This document shows positions 44,601-54,312 of a DNA stretch of 64,000 bases, in pieces. How positions within the stretch are numbered: the stretch's first letter is position 1; each line of letters begins with the position of its first letter. The stretch is from Apodospora peruviana. Its lineage: Eukaryota; Ascomycota; Sordariomycetes; Sordariales; Lasiosphaeriaceae. Below the pieces are notes generated by a model that saw nothing but the letters and a program-made list of their open reading frames with translations, was not told where the DNA came from and did no database searches. Where the stretch lies: assembly GCA_033439685.1 (NCBI GenBank), contig JAUEDM010000006.1, forward strand, positions 2,046,001 to 2,110,000, given 5' to 3'. The translations under genes and the position numbers were made by a program.

Positions 44601-44913
44601 AGGTCACATGCAGTCAGCCTCAAGTCTTCCTGCCGGCAATTCCTCGTTCGTCAGACACTTCTTCTTGCCGAACAACTGGATTGGATCCAACGCCACCAGC
44701 ACGGGCAAGAGGCTCATCTGTGGCCTCGGTCGCGCGGGGGAGGTGCTGCTGGCAAAACGATCCGAGCTGGCCGTCGTGACGCGCGGGCTCGAGGTGACGG
44801 GGAGCGGCGCCAGTTTCAATCCGAGAAGGGGAGCAACTCGCGCAGGGGAAGCGGTGGCAGGATCCCCTTTAGGCATCGTGGAACGTCGTCGAGCTCGAGT
44901 TTTGGTGCAGTGA
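41687..44913 (+). pseudogene. NLR-like gene, C-terminal half (propeller-like region), disrupted
   Basis: Starting inside GGTCAT the plus strand reads MDSTPSNMDALYSKIL, the segment that normally follows the SEREID end of a NACHT module, then FHPLSTFEIQEPI and VQLVHLTAREFLTRKG. The remainder is a long beta-rich region that looks like a WD40/propeller domain (VWRLAFAESGRLLASADG, DGDLVVYDTET, GTEDGQVHVYDIAGGQ, IIRLWDFGALEEKAAR) and ends with RSELAVVTRGLEV. Lesions: a one-base loss near 43321-43324, a second frame change at about 43905-43929, a TGA at 44203-44205 where Trp is expected, and a TAG at 44320-44322. The long open frame of 678 codons before the first lesion shows that decay is recent or partial. 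Confidence 0.8.
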
Positions 44914-46242
44914 CGAAATACATGTTGTTGGGTGGGCCTGGGCTGGACTGGTCAGTTCTCCGTAACTACAGGTACCTTAGGTACCTACCTACACAGCCAC
45001 AGCCACCCACGCACCACACTATTGGGAGGCAACCCACCCCACCTATTGGTTTCTCTCCTTCAACCCATACAAGATAATCCGTATGAGAAGTACTGAATAC
45101 GGAATGGTAGAGCTGAATCTTACACACATCATCATATGGATATTCCGCGTCACTTCTGCAATGCTCCTGCAGCTGGTACCCATGTTGGTAAGCTGGTAAG
45201 GTTAATAAGATTGCGTCCATGGACCATGAACAAGCTAACAATCCGCAAGGTATCTTTGCGGTGGCGAAGAATAACATCAAAACTAGGTAATAACTTAACT
45301 CATCACGTATGGATATGGAAGCGGCAGCAGCATCCAAGTGTCTGGTCTGTCGGTGTAGACGAGGTTGTACTACTACCTATTCATGGTGTGATTGCTCGTT
45401 CCCAAATCTCCATCCCTCTTTAGGTTTCCATTGCGTTTTCTTTAGATGTTCCGTCTGGCGGTATCCCGTCAGTGTCCGTGTCTTTTCTGTACAGTTGCAG
45501 GTGTGTGTGCTTTGACGGAGCCCGCCAACTCGCGTCGTCCTCGCTCGCTTGCCCGAGCAGTCGATGTTCAGCTCAGTTGCGCGTGATCGACCCGGTGTCT
45601 TGACGTCTTCTGCCTTGGTCAAGTGTCCCCATAGTTGGTCTTGAAACTCTTCCTACGAGTTATTCATTTGTCTGTTTCTCATTTAGTAGAATGTCATTTC
45701 CCTCCCGGTCCCCTAGGTGGATTTGTTCTTTGTCCTCCGTAGCGGCATAGCGCACCTTTCAACCCCTGGCCCCGGCGCATTTGTTAGCTCCCAGGCACTT
45801 CAGCTGAGCGTAACAAAACCCCGCGCCCGCGCCCCGCTCGGGGTCCCTCCCACTTCCAGGTTGCTGTTGCGTTGATCACAGCTTCCAGGTTCCGCCACAC
45901 CACTGCGCACTTCAGTTGGGCTTGGCGTGTGCACCGTCAGAAGCACCACATGAGTTCAAGGGCAAAGCCAAAAAAAAATAGACAATTGACGCGACCCAAC
46001 CTCCCTCCGTGGGCATCAAACGAATAAGCGGTCTCTACTTTTCACCCTATCCACAGGATATTATCGGCAGTCCTGGTCTGGGACCTTTCTCCAAAAGTAT
46101 CTTTGCCTTTCAATACATCACGAGCACCTACCACGAGCAGCGACTACATTACCCAAGACGCTCGATCACTTCCCTTGAACGAAATCTTGTATACTTGATA
46201 CCCGCCAGTTAGATAACCTACCGACGTGAAGCACCCGCAATA
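44914..46242. other. Intergenic, 1.3 kb
   Basis: No coding region is supported. A strong palindromic cluster lies at 44969-44992; the right part is the probable leader of the WW-domain gene, with pyrimidine tracts and an A-run near 45970. Confidence 0.5.
44969..44992. repeat. Clustered GGTACCTTAGGTACCTACC element
   Basis: Two GGTACC cores 11 bp apart flanked by CTAC repeats, the same word family as at 18599 and 38416. It lies just after the NLR relic. Confidence 0.7.
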
Positions 46243-47627
46243 ATGCCCGGCCCTGCATCACCCGGTAGCAGCGGGCCGACCTATGGTCCGCCCGGGCTAC
46301 CGCCTGGCTGGATTGCGCAGTGGGACGCTGGCAGCAAGAAGTACTACTACGTTCAGTTGTCGACCGGTGTGTCCCAGTGGGAGACACCGACTGATGCTGC
46401 CCCCGTAGGCGGCGGTACCCCGGCCGCCGGCGCCGACCACCCGTATGGCGTCCCCCAAGGTGGTGAGATCATCACCCACCCGGACGGATCGCAGACCGTC
46501 AAGCACCCGGATGGCTCCCTAGAGCCTGTCATGCCACCGGGCACCGAAGGCACGAGGGGAATCGGAGGCGGTCAGACCGGCGACAGAGGGCTTGGTGTAA
46601 GTTATGATCGTCCCTTCTCTAGGAGCCCCCCCGAAATGTTGAGCAAGTTGCTAACTCTGTTTCCTTTGCCATCTAACAGTCTTTCCTCGGGAACCAACTC
46701 ATGAGCCAGCTCAGTGGCAACAAGCCTCACGGTGGATCACATGGCGGCAGCAGTGGAGGCGGCGGCGGCGGACTGGCTGGTCAACTAATTGGCGGTCTTG
46801 TCGGGGGTGGCAGTCACGGCAGCGGCGGCGGACATGGCGGCGGGGGTGCGGGCGGTATACCAGGCAAGCTGGCATCTCAACTCGCGTCGAACCTTTTTTC
46901 CTCGGGAAGCAACAACAAACCGTCTCAGCCGCAGACCTACCATGGCGGACAGACTGCCTCGCATCCTCAAAACGCCGGAGGACTTGCCGGGTCTGTGATG
47001 GGAGGCGTCGCGAGCATGTTCGGCGGAAAGCCGCAGTCTTCGGTATGTTGAGACAGTTATGACCACAACCTGGAAGTGCCAACTTTCAGTAACATAATTC
47101 TAACACCCTCCCGTCACAAGCAGAATCAGAATTTTGGTTACTCCAACACCGGGTCGAGCGGCGGATATACCGGTCAGCCACCGCCTGCATCGTACCAGCC
47201 GCCATCGACGACGTCCTATAATCCGCCGTCAAGCACCCAACATCCCCCGAGCAACATGGCCTCTTCCTACCAACCCCCGGCCACCCAGGGTCAACACGCT
47301 GGCTACGGCCAGACACAACCCCACGGCGCGCCTTCGTCAGGCCAGCAATCACACGGCGCTGCTGCCTCTTACGCATCTCCTGCCGGGCAGTATGGCTCGC
47401 CAAACCCGCAGCAGCATCAACAACCACCCTACGGTTCTCCTGCCCCTCAGGTACCCTATGGTCAGCCGCAGTACGGATCTCAGAATACAGGGGGTTACAA
47501 TCAGCAATATCAGCAGTATGCCCCGCCGCCGCCTCCTCCTCCTCAGCAGGGACACCAAGCAGGTTATCCGTCCCAACCACCCTACGGCGGCCAACAGCAC
47601 GCCGGCGAGTATAACCATCCGTACTAG
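46243..47627 (+). CDS. WW-domain protein with Gly-rich and Pro/Gln/Tyr-rich regions
   Basis: Three exons (46243-46596, 46680-47042, 47121-47627) give 407 residues. The WW domain is at about residues 18-50: GLPPGWIAQWDAGSKKYYYV...GVSQWETP, with both signature Trp and the Pro. Next come HPDGSQTVKHPDGS, a Gly/His/Ser-rich middle, and a Pro/Gln/Tyr-rich tail with PPPPPPP. WW domains bind proline motifs, so this is probably an adaptor or aggregation-prone scaffold; no specific partner is evident. The second intron ends AAGCAG, a tandem acceptor that would include or omit one Gln. The frame stays open far beyond the TAG (see the next entry). Confidence 0.82.
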
Positions 47628-48038
47628 GAGCCACGGCCCAACGGCCATCAACTTCCGTCCTTCGACGAATTCATTGAAAGTCTCAAGACGGATGTCGCCA
47701 TGAGCGGTAGCGACCCTTACTATAGCCCCATAGATACCAATGATGTTTCCCCGAATGTTCCCTCGCCCTCCCAGGTTGTACGCCACGAAGTCGTGCTTCA
47801 CGATCATGTTTGCCCGTCTCCCCCGGAAGAAATCCCGTTCAGAGAGATTTTGCGGAGAACACGATTATACCGGCGTTGGCGCAGCTCGCATGCGCGATCA
47901 CTACGAGAGGCAACATCCCGACGTTACAGTTCCAAGCTATGTGGCGAGGCTACAGCCTGGAAAACGGGGTTGAAACCCGGGTCCGGTTGGTCAGGCTCAT
48001 CAGGTACAGCAGGACGCGGAGCAGCACATCATAAATAA
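47628..48038 (+). other. Open frame directly following the WW-domain stop codon
   Basis: The WW frame continues for 136 sense codons after the TAG at 47625-47627 and stops at 48036-48038. The first 50 codons look protein-like (HQLPSFDEFIESLKTDVA, then MSGSDPYYSPIDTNDVSPN). Beyond about 47840 another frame looks better (GVGAARMRDHYERQHPDV, with His spacing like a zinc finger). It could be a readthrough extension, a separate small gene starting at 47700, or a decayed 3' part of the WW gene. None can be decided from sequence alone. Confidence 0.3.
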
Positions 48039-48905
48039 TGAAGCAGGAGAACCTAAAGCAGGAGGGCCTGAGCAGGAGGACGCGGAATAGCGGGACGTCG
48101 AACCGCGGATGACCATTGAACAGGGCAAAGGGGTATATCATACTGTCCATCGATTGCTTCTGCGGTTTTCTCTTTGTCTTTTTTTGGTTTTCATTCATGT
48201 TTATTACACGAGTAGATTTCTTTTTTTTTTCGTTTCCTTTTTGTTTTCTGTAGCGTTTGGTAGAATGAATAGCGCATGCTTTCTGTCAGCCTACCTGTCT
48301 CGTCTTGTTTCTAAATGTCAGAGATTAGTTTTTCAGCTTTTCAGTTTATACTGCACTTGACCTACCGACCCATACCTCCGCTAGGATTTGCCATTTGGAA
48401 GGGTTGGTATGACTAAGTACTTTGTAAGATCCGGCTGGTCTGGTAAGGAAACACCGTGGACCTAATCTACACTATGGGCAACATGATGGTTGAACTTACC
48501 AGCAGGGTGTATATTCTGACCTGTTAATGGCAAACCGACCGCCTGGGCTACATTTAGTTCTCGGAGTAAGATAAATCCCGGCGGAAAAGTGTGTACTGTA
48601 CTTAGGTAGTTGAGGTAGACGGGGGATAGAATATGAACACGATAATAATATAGCGGAGGCTAACTATCCATGTTTACTCTACTCTCTATTTCTCTCTCCT
48701 TTTCCTCCGGCGTGGTTAAATGGTGTTTGCCCATGACCTGTCCTTTTCACGTCTACATCTCCCTGTTAAAGGTGACGTTGACAAGCTAGTAAGTAGGTTT
48801 CATGGAATGCGATGGGCTCTGGATATCAGAAATGCTGCCAAGCGATGAGGCTAGACGCCGTTTTGTTTATTCAATTTTAGGTGATAAAACCTTGGGTATT
48901 TTTTT
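48039..48905. other. Intergenic between convergent genes
   Basis: T-rich and AT-rich DNA with no supported coding region; likely 3' UTRs and terminators of the two convergent genes. Confidence 0.5.
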
Positions 48906-49699
48906 CTAATGCATCTTCTTCTTCTGTTGTCCACCAGCACCGGCTATGAGCGCCTCAAACCACGACACTATGAGCGCAGAAAGGAAGTAGGCCGCCAGCG
49001 TGACGGCAACGATGTAGCACACCGTCGGCAGCAGAGAGCGGGGGAGGAGGTTGAGCAGAAACGGGTCCAGGATAATATCGACGTCGACGGGCGGGACGTT
49101 GCTCATGAGCGTTGCGTCGGTGGTGAAATAGTCTGCCGCGGCGAGGATCTGAAGAAATAAAAGGGACGATTCCTTTCTCTTTTCCTCGTTGTGAGAGGTG
49201 GTGGACTGGTGGATTCTTGGCTGTTGCTCTAGTTGTGTAGACTCAGACGGCTGGCGGGGGAGTGAGTATTCGCCAAGTGAGGTGATGAGCTCTGGGGTTG
49301 AGAAGACTGTGTCGAGCTCGTAGGTTTTGATTTTGAATGCTGTTGGTTGCTTTATAAAATTGTTAGGGGGTGGTGTGGGTGTGAGTGTGAGTTCGAGCAG
49401 GGGTGACGTACGGTGGCCGCCCAGCAGACACGCACCTCGTACCGTTGGCCCGGGTTGAGGTCATCCAGGAGTAGCCATGTAGCTTTTCCGGTGGCATGGG
49501 ATGAGTTTGGAAACTGAGCTGAGAGACTTGCTCTTAGGACCGAGTTCTGTGGTGTCAGAGAGTCTATGTAGAGATCTGAAAGCGTTGGATGTTGAGATGG
49601 GACGCGGACGGTGTCGGGAGCGGGAAATATTGTCTTTTCGACATTGGCGCGGGCAATGGATGATAGCAATAGAAAAAGAAGATTTATTAACAACGCCAT
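48906..49699 (-). CDS. Predicted ER type I membrane protein with KKXX tail
   Basis: Two exons (49412-49699, 48906-49349) encode 243 residues; the 62-nt intron ends in AAG. A clear signal peptide (MALLINLLFLLLSSIARA) is followed by a small beta-type lumenal domain (WLLLDDLNPGQRYEVRVCWA, then TPELITSLGEYSL). Then come a variable charged linker, FLQILAAADYFT, VDIILDPFLLNLLPRS, one membrane helix (VCYIVAVTLAAYFLSALIV) and the cytosolic end KKKMH. The last four residues fit the KKXX dilysine signal for retrieval from Golgi to ER. YEVRVCWAA resembles the end of a fibronectin type III domain. I recognise it as a conserved fungal type but know no assigned function. Confidence 0.75.
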
Positions 49700-50372
49700 T
49701 TTAGGAATTTTGAGATTGGAGGTGCTGTACTCCGTATAAATGAACCTCATCTCAGTTAGAAGCTGCCCCTGAGGTTCATCAGGATTATCCGTAAAGCTTG
49801 GCACAGTGTGAAATAATAACACGCGCCCACTTCCCCGGATTGGTTTACTCCGTTGAAGTCCGCTCCCCACACAAAACCCCACGTTCCCGCAGCGGCGGTC
49901 CACTGAGCGGCAGCGCGGGCAGCATCGGGAAACCTGGATTTATTATCACATGCTTTCAACACACAGTGAGACAATTCGCCTGCCCCGTTCCAGCAGGGCA
50001 GGTGACGCAAGGCCGAGGGTCAAGCGCGGCGCGCGATCCGGCACTGATGCAAGTTGCACTCCACCGCACCAACCAGGCAATGCAACAAACCGCTGCACGA
50101 CAACGACGACGACAGGACCAGAGTTCCGGGTACAGTTGGACATCCGACCAAATAAAGGGAGGAAAAAAGAGAATGCGTTGTGGTCGCAGGTTTCCGTCGA
50201 TATCAATAGAGTTTATACCACCACGAGGACGAGTCGCATAACATTCGTCGCCAATTGTCTTTCTCCATTGTTCGGGTTCCCGACGACAACCGCTCCCTTC
50301 TCTCTATGATCTGACAACGACAACAACAACCTATATATCTGCCTCCTTCTACACCCGGACACCGTCACCACG
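49700..50372. promoter_or_regulatory. Divergent promoter region upstream of the peroxisomal ABC transporter
   Basis: A 673-bp gap between divergent starts. It contains one CCGAGG (50013-50018), which is the reverse complement of the CCTCGG core bound by FarA/FarB-type fatty-acid regulators in filamentous fungi, and a TACTCCGTA half-palindrome near 49728. A single hexamer is weak evidence. Confidence 0.4.
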
Positions 50373-52583
50373 ATGGCACCGAACCAGTCAAAGCTGGTCC
50401 TCCCGGCTATGGTTCGGGAGCGCAACATCAAAGGCATCATCTCCCAGCTCACGACCATGTACCTGCAAAACCGAACCCGCATATCTCGCGCCGTCTACAT
50501 CACGCTCTTCGTCGCCCTGATCAACCGCGTACGGAACGCAATTGCGGAACAAAAAGCCGCCTCGGTCCGTGAGGCCGCCAAGCGCGCCGAACGGGTCGGT
50601 ACCACCTCCAGTACGGACGAGCCGGACGCCACCTCCACCAAGAAGAAGAAGGTCGAGCTGAACCGTGAGTTTTTCCGGTCTCTGCTGCGGCTGCTCCGGA
50701 TCGTTGTGCCAGGCTGGCGGAGCAAGGAGACGCGGCTGTTGATCAGCCACAGCTTCTTCTTGGTCCTGCGGACGCTGATCAGCTTGAAGGTCGCCGCCAT
50801 GGACGGTGCGATTGTGAAGGCGTTGGTCAAGGGCAACGGGCGTGAGTTTTTGATGCGCATCGTTTGGTGGATGTTGATTGCTGTGCCGGCTACTTTTACG
50901 AATTCCATGTTATCATACCACCAAGCCGAGCTCTCGTTGAGATACCGGACCCGGCTGACGAACCATATCCACGATAAATACCTCTCGCAGTTGACATTTT
51001 ACGGCATCTCGGCGCTCGACGACAGGATCAAGAACCCGGACCAGCTGATCGCGGTCGACGTAGCCAAGTTCTCCAACAGTTTGGCGGAATTGTACAGCAA
51101 TCTAGCGAAACCTATTCTCGACATGGCAAGCACTTTTTTTTCCTCTTCTCATTCAAATCCCACAACTAACACAGAAAAATAGACCATATACACAGCTTCG
51201 CTCTCCAAGAGCGTCGGAGGCGAGGGAGTGGTATTCATGTCCCTACTAGTCCAGCTCTCGGCGACCGTGATGCGCGCACTAACACCCCCTTTCGGAAAAT
51301 ACGTGGCCGACGAGGCACGCCTGGAGGGCGAGTTCCGCTTCCAGCACTCGAGGTTAATAGACCATGCCGAAGAAGTGGCCCTGTACGCCGGCCACGAGGC
51401 CGAAAAGGACACGCTCGACAAGGGCTACTTCACCCTGATCAAACACGTCAACTACATCCTGCGCAGGCGCTTCTACCATGGCTTCATGGAGGACTTTGTC
51501 ATCAAGTACTTTTGGGGCGCCTTGGGTCTGCTGCTCTGCAGCGTGCCCGTGTTCGTCAAGATGCCTGGCGGCGTGGTAATGAACATGGGCGACCGGACAG
51601 AAAGTTTCGTCACCAACAGGCGGATGCTACTGTCGGCTTCGGACGCCTTCGGGCGCGTCATGTTTTCGTACCGCGAGATCATGGAGTTGGCGGGGTATAC
51701 CTCGCGCGTGGCGACGCTGCTGGAGGTTATGGAAGACATCCAGAGCGGCCATTTTGAGAAGAAGCTCGTGTCGAGCTTGGGCACGGAGGATAATGAGGCC
51801 GTGCTCCGGGGCAGAGGAAAAGTGGTCGAGAGCAAAGACATCGAATTTATCGATGTGCCTATCATCTCGCCTAACGGGGACGTGCTCGTCAAGTCGCTCT
51901 CCTTCTCGCTCAAGCAGGGCGACCATTTGTTAGTTGTCGGGCCGAACGGGTGCGGCAAATCGTCACTGTTCCGCATCCTGGGTGGTTTGTGGCCCGTCTA
52001 CGGCGGCACAGTGCACAAGCCGCCCTTCAGCGACATTTTTTATATCCCGCAGCGACCGTACCTGTCGCGCGGCTCGCTGCGCCAACAGATTATCTATCCC
52101 GACGGCCTGCGCACGATGCGCACCAAGGGCGTCACGGACGCGGACCTGATGTCCATCCTGCGGATTCTGAGTCTCGAGCACATCGTCGACCTGTACCCGG
52201 AGGGCTGGGACGCCGAGGCCGAGTGGCGCGACGTGCTCTCGGGCGGCCTGCAGCAGCGCGTTGCCATGGCGCGACTGTTTTATCATCGTCCGCGGTACGC
52301 AATTCTGGACGAGTGCACGTCGAGCGTGACGCTGGACACGGAAAAGGTCATGTATGAGAACGCCAAGGCGCTGGGGATCACGCTGATGACGGTGTCGCAT
52401 CGTCGGAGTCTGTGGAAGTATCATTCCAGGATCTTGCAGTTTGATGGTCAGGGCAACTATGTTTTCACAAAGCTGGATGCGGAGAAGAGGATGAAGTTGG
52501 AGGACGAGAAGGAGGATTTGGAGGTGCTACTGAGGGGGGTGCCGGAGATTGAGAGGCGGATTGAGGAGTTGAGTGCTTTGTGA
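50373..52583 (+). CDS. Peroxisomal ABC half-transporter, ALD family (Pxa-type)
   Basis: Two exons (50373-51125, 51183-52583) encode 717 residues. The N-terminal membrane domain (about 90-420) includes [21 protein letters not shown] sequence and the ALD-specific block [20 protein letters not shown]. The nucleotide-binding domain has Walker [10 protein letters not shown], the C-loop [15 protein letters not shown] and Walker [12 protein letters not shown], followed by [12 protein letters not shown]. Members import long-chain acyl-CoA into peroxisomes for beta-oxidation and work as dimers (Pxa1/Pxa2 in yeast). It is shorter than yeast Pxa1. The intron requires a GC donor (GACATG|GCAAGC) to restore [19 protein letters not shown]; no in-frame GT donor is available, and a CTAAC branch is present. 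Confidence 0.93.
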
Positions 52584-52920
52584 TGTGCTTGCTGCTATGT
52601 AGCATGTTTAAGGGTTGGATCTTAAGCATTGGCTGTGTTGTGTACATAGGAGTTGTTGGCCTTTTGTTTTGGAAAGTGGGTGCTTTGAATTGCAGAGTGA
52701 AGAACTTGCGGAAGCCCAAGTTACAGGAAGAAAGCATATGCATACCTGTGCAAATACATACACATATATAAGCTTAGCTATATAAGGTATGGAGGTCATT
52801 CGATGCATACCTACTACCTACATATAGTGCTAACATGCGTCAGTCACAGGATGAAAGAGACTAAACAAAAAATAAAAGGAAAAGGAAAATCTTATCAGAT
52901 AATCTTGAACAGCTTGTAAG
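52584..52920. other. Spacer, 337 bp
   Basis: 3' region of the ABC transporter and 3' flank of the minus-strand tRNA-Thr gene; AT-rich with ACATATATAAG and CCTACTACC words. No coding region. Confidence 0.5.
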
Positions 52921-53036
52921 AGCCCCCACACGGGATTGAACCGTGGACCTCGTCATGCCGCATGTTTTCTTCTTTGCTCCGGGTGGAGAGGAGAAGATAT
53001 TACGAGTGACGCGCTCTACCACTGAGCTATACGGGC
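52921..53036 (-). tRNA. tRNA-Thr(CGU) with intron
   Basis: On the minus strand: acceptor GCCCGTA with TGGGGGC (one G-G mismatch at the fifth pair), D arm GCTCAGTGGTAGAGC, anticodon stem CGTCA/TGACG, loop CTCGTA then an intron of about 44 nt and A38, variable loop AGGTC, T arm CACGG-TTCAATC-CCGTG. Anticodon CGU decodes ACG threonine codons. The intron is at the canonical position one base after the anticodon. Confidence 0.85.
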
Positions 53037-53620
53037 TTGTTTGGTCTTAGCTTTGTTGAATATGTGGAGCAGAAACGGAGAATTTGGTTGTCGTTCGGCC
53101 TTGGTAGACAAGCAATGAACGGACGCCTCGTAGCGAAGCAGTTTTCTGTCTGGCCTGGCCCGGGCTGGAAAAGGGGAAATGCGAAAAGGGGAGAGGAACC
53201 ATACGATACTCCCGTCATCGGGCGGAAAGTAGCGCCTGACTTGCAAGCGTAGAACGGCAGCACAAGGAGTACATCACAAACTCTCAATTCTACATCTTTC
53301 TCACTACCCGGGTTCGTCGTCGTGGTTCGTTTGTACCCTATGGCAGTGAGTATGTTTAGACAGGTACCTAGGTCGTTAGACAAACAGCTCAGTTACCTTT
53401 TGAGGTAAACAAGGATGGAAAGTGTCATGTATATCTAGGTACTGCACCTAAGTCCAACCGAATCTCGAGAGCGTGAATCCGCAATAAGAAGATCCGCAAG
53501 ATGAGAAGAAACGGGGGAGAAGCCTGGAAGAAGAAAATTAAAATCTCACGAGACCAAATCAAGAAAGGACAATATTTAGAAATTTGGGTTACAAGACAAA
53601 AATGAATCAAAAGTATAAGT
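53037..53620. other. Spacer between two tRNA genes, 584 bp
   Basis: No coding region. It contains CAGGTACCTAGGTC at 53361-53374 and CTAGGTACTGCACC near 53434. Confidence 0.5.
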
Positions 53621-53744
53621 TGACAAAGACGAGATTCGAACTCGCGCGGTTTCCCACTGCGGAATCAAGTTTGCAGGTCAGATATATTACTACCCGACCC
53701 AGATAAACCTAAACACAGCGCCTTAACCACTCGGCCACTTTGCC
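53621..53744 (-). tRNA. tRNA-Leu(UAG) with longer intron
   Basis: Same exon sequence as the gene at 14333-14424 except for one base in the variable arm, with the same acceptor, D arm, anticodon stem and T arm. The intron, at the same position after TTTAGG, is about 45 nt instead of 13. The discriminator is A. The two copies are 39 kb apart on the same strand. Confidence 0.88.
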
Positions 53745-54312
53745 TTGAATCGATAGCGAAATGAGGGTGGTATCCATATTATAAGGCAAGATCGCACAGA
53801 GGGTTGGAAACCTAAGGTACCTGGTAACTTGACTCGCGGAGTGGAGCGTTTATGCCCAAGGAAACTCCAGTTCATCTGAGAAACATCACATGGTTCAGGG
53901 TAGCATCATGTGCATCTCGTTTTCCTCTGGACCGGCAAGAGAAAATTCAATGCGGACAATCAGTGGCAAAAGCGAATTGACCAAAAGCCGGTACACTGAA
54001 TGGCACCAGTACCGGTGGCCGCAGCGGAGGGAGGAGGCCGCCTTCTATCTCTGTAGATACATTTCTAGGATATCCAAAATGCAACACCCCTTCCCAAAAA
54101 TCCTCTCCCAAATCCTTTTTGTCCAGGCTCAGATCGAATCCAGCTGGCTGGGCAGAAAAGAGGGCTGCTGCTCAACAACAAGAAAATAAGATACACGAAA
54201 AGAAAAATACTGGTCACTGAACAGGATCGCCCGCGGCTTGCCGCTTCTTGGCTTAGATGGTCATGCCTTGGCCTTCTGATGGTCTGTCATCTAACATTTG
54301 CATTTGGTATAC
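53745..54312. other. Spacer, 568 bp
   Basis: Nothing coding is supported; CTAAGGTACCTGG element at 53812-53824. Confidence 0.5.

Noticed and set aside
38678..44913. Mobile element as the cause of the NLR/kinase disruption
   Set aside because: No terminal repeats, target duplication or transposase sequence; the two junctions fit a simple inversion.
47086..47807. Minus-strand frames of 150-180 codons opposite the WW-domain gene
   Set aside because: Shadows of low-complexity Pro/Gln coding sequence.
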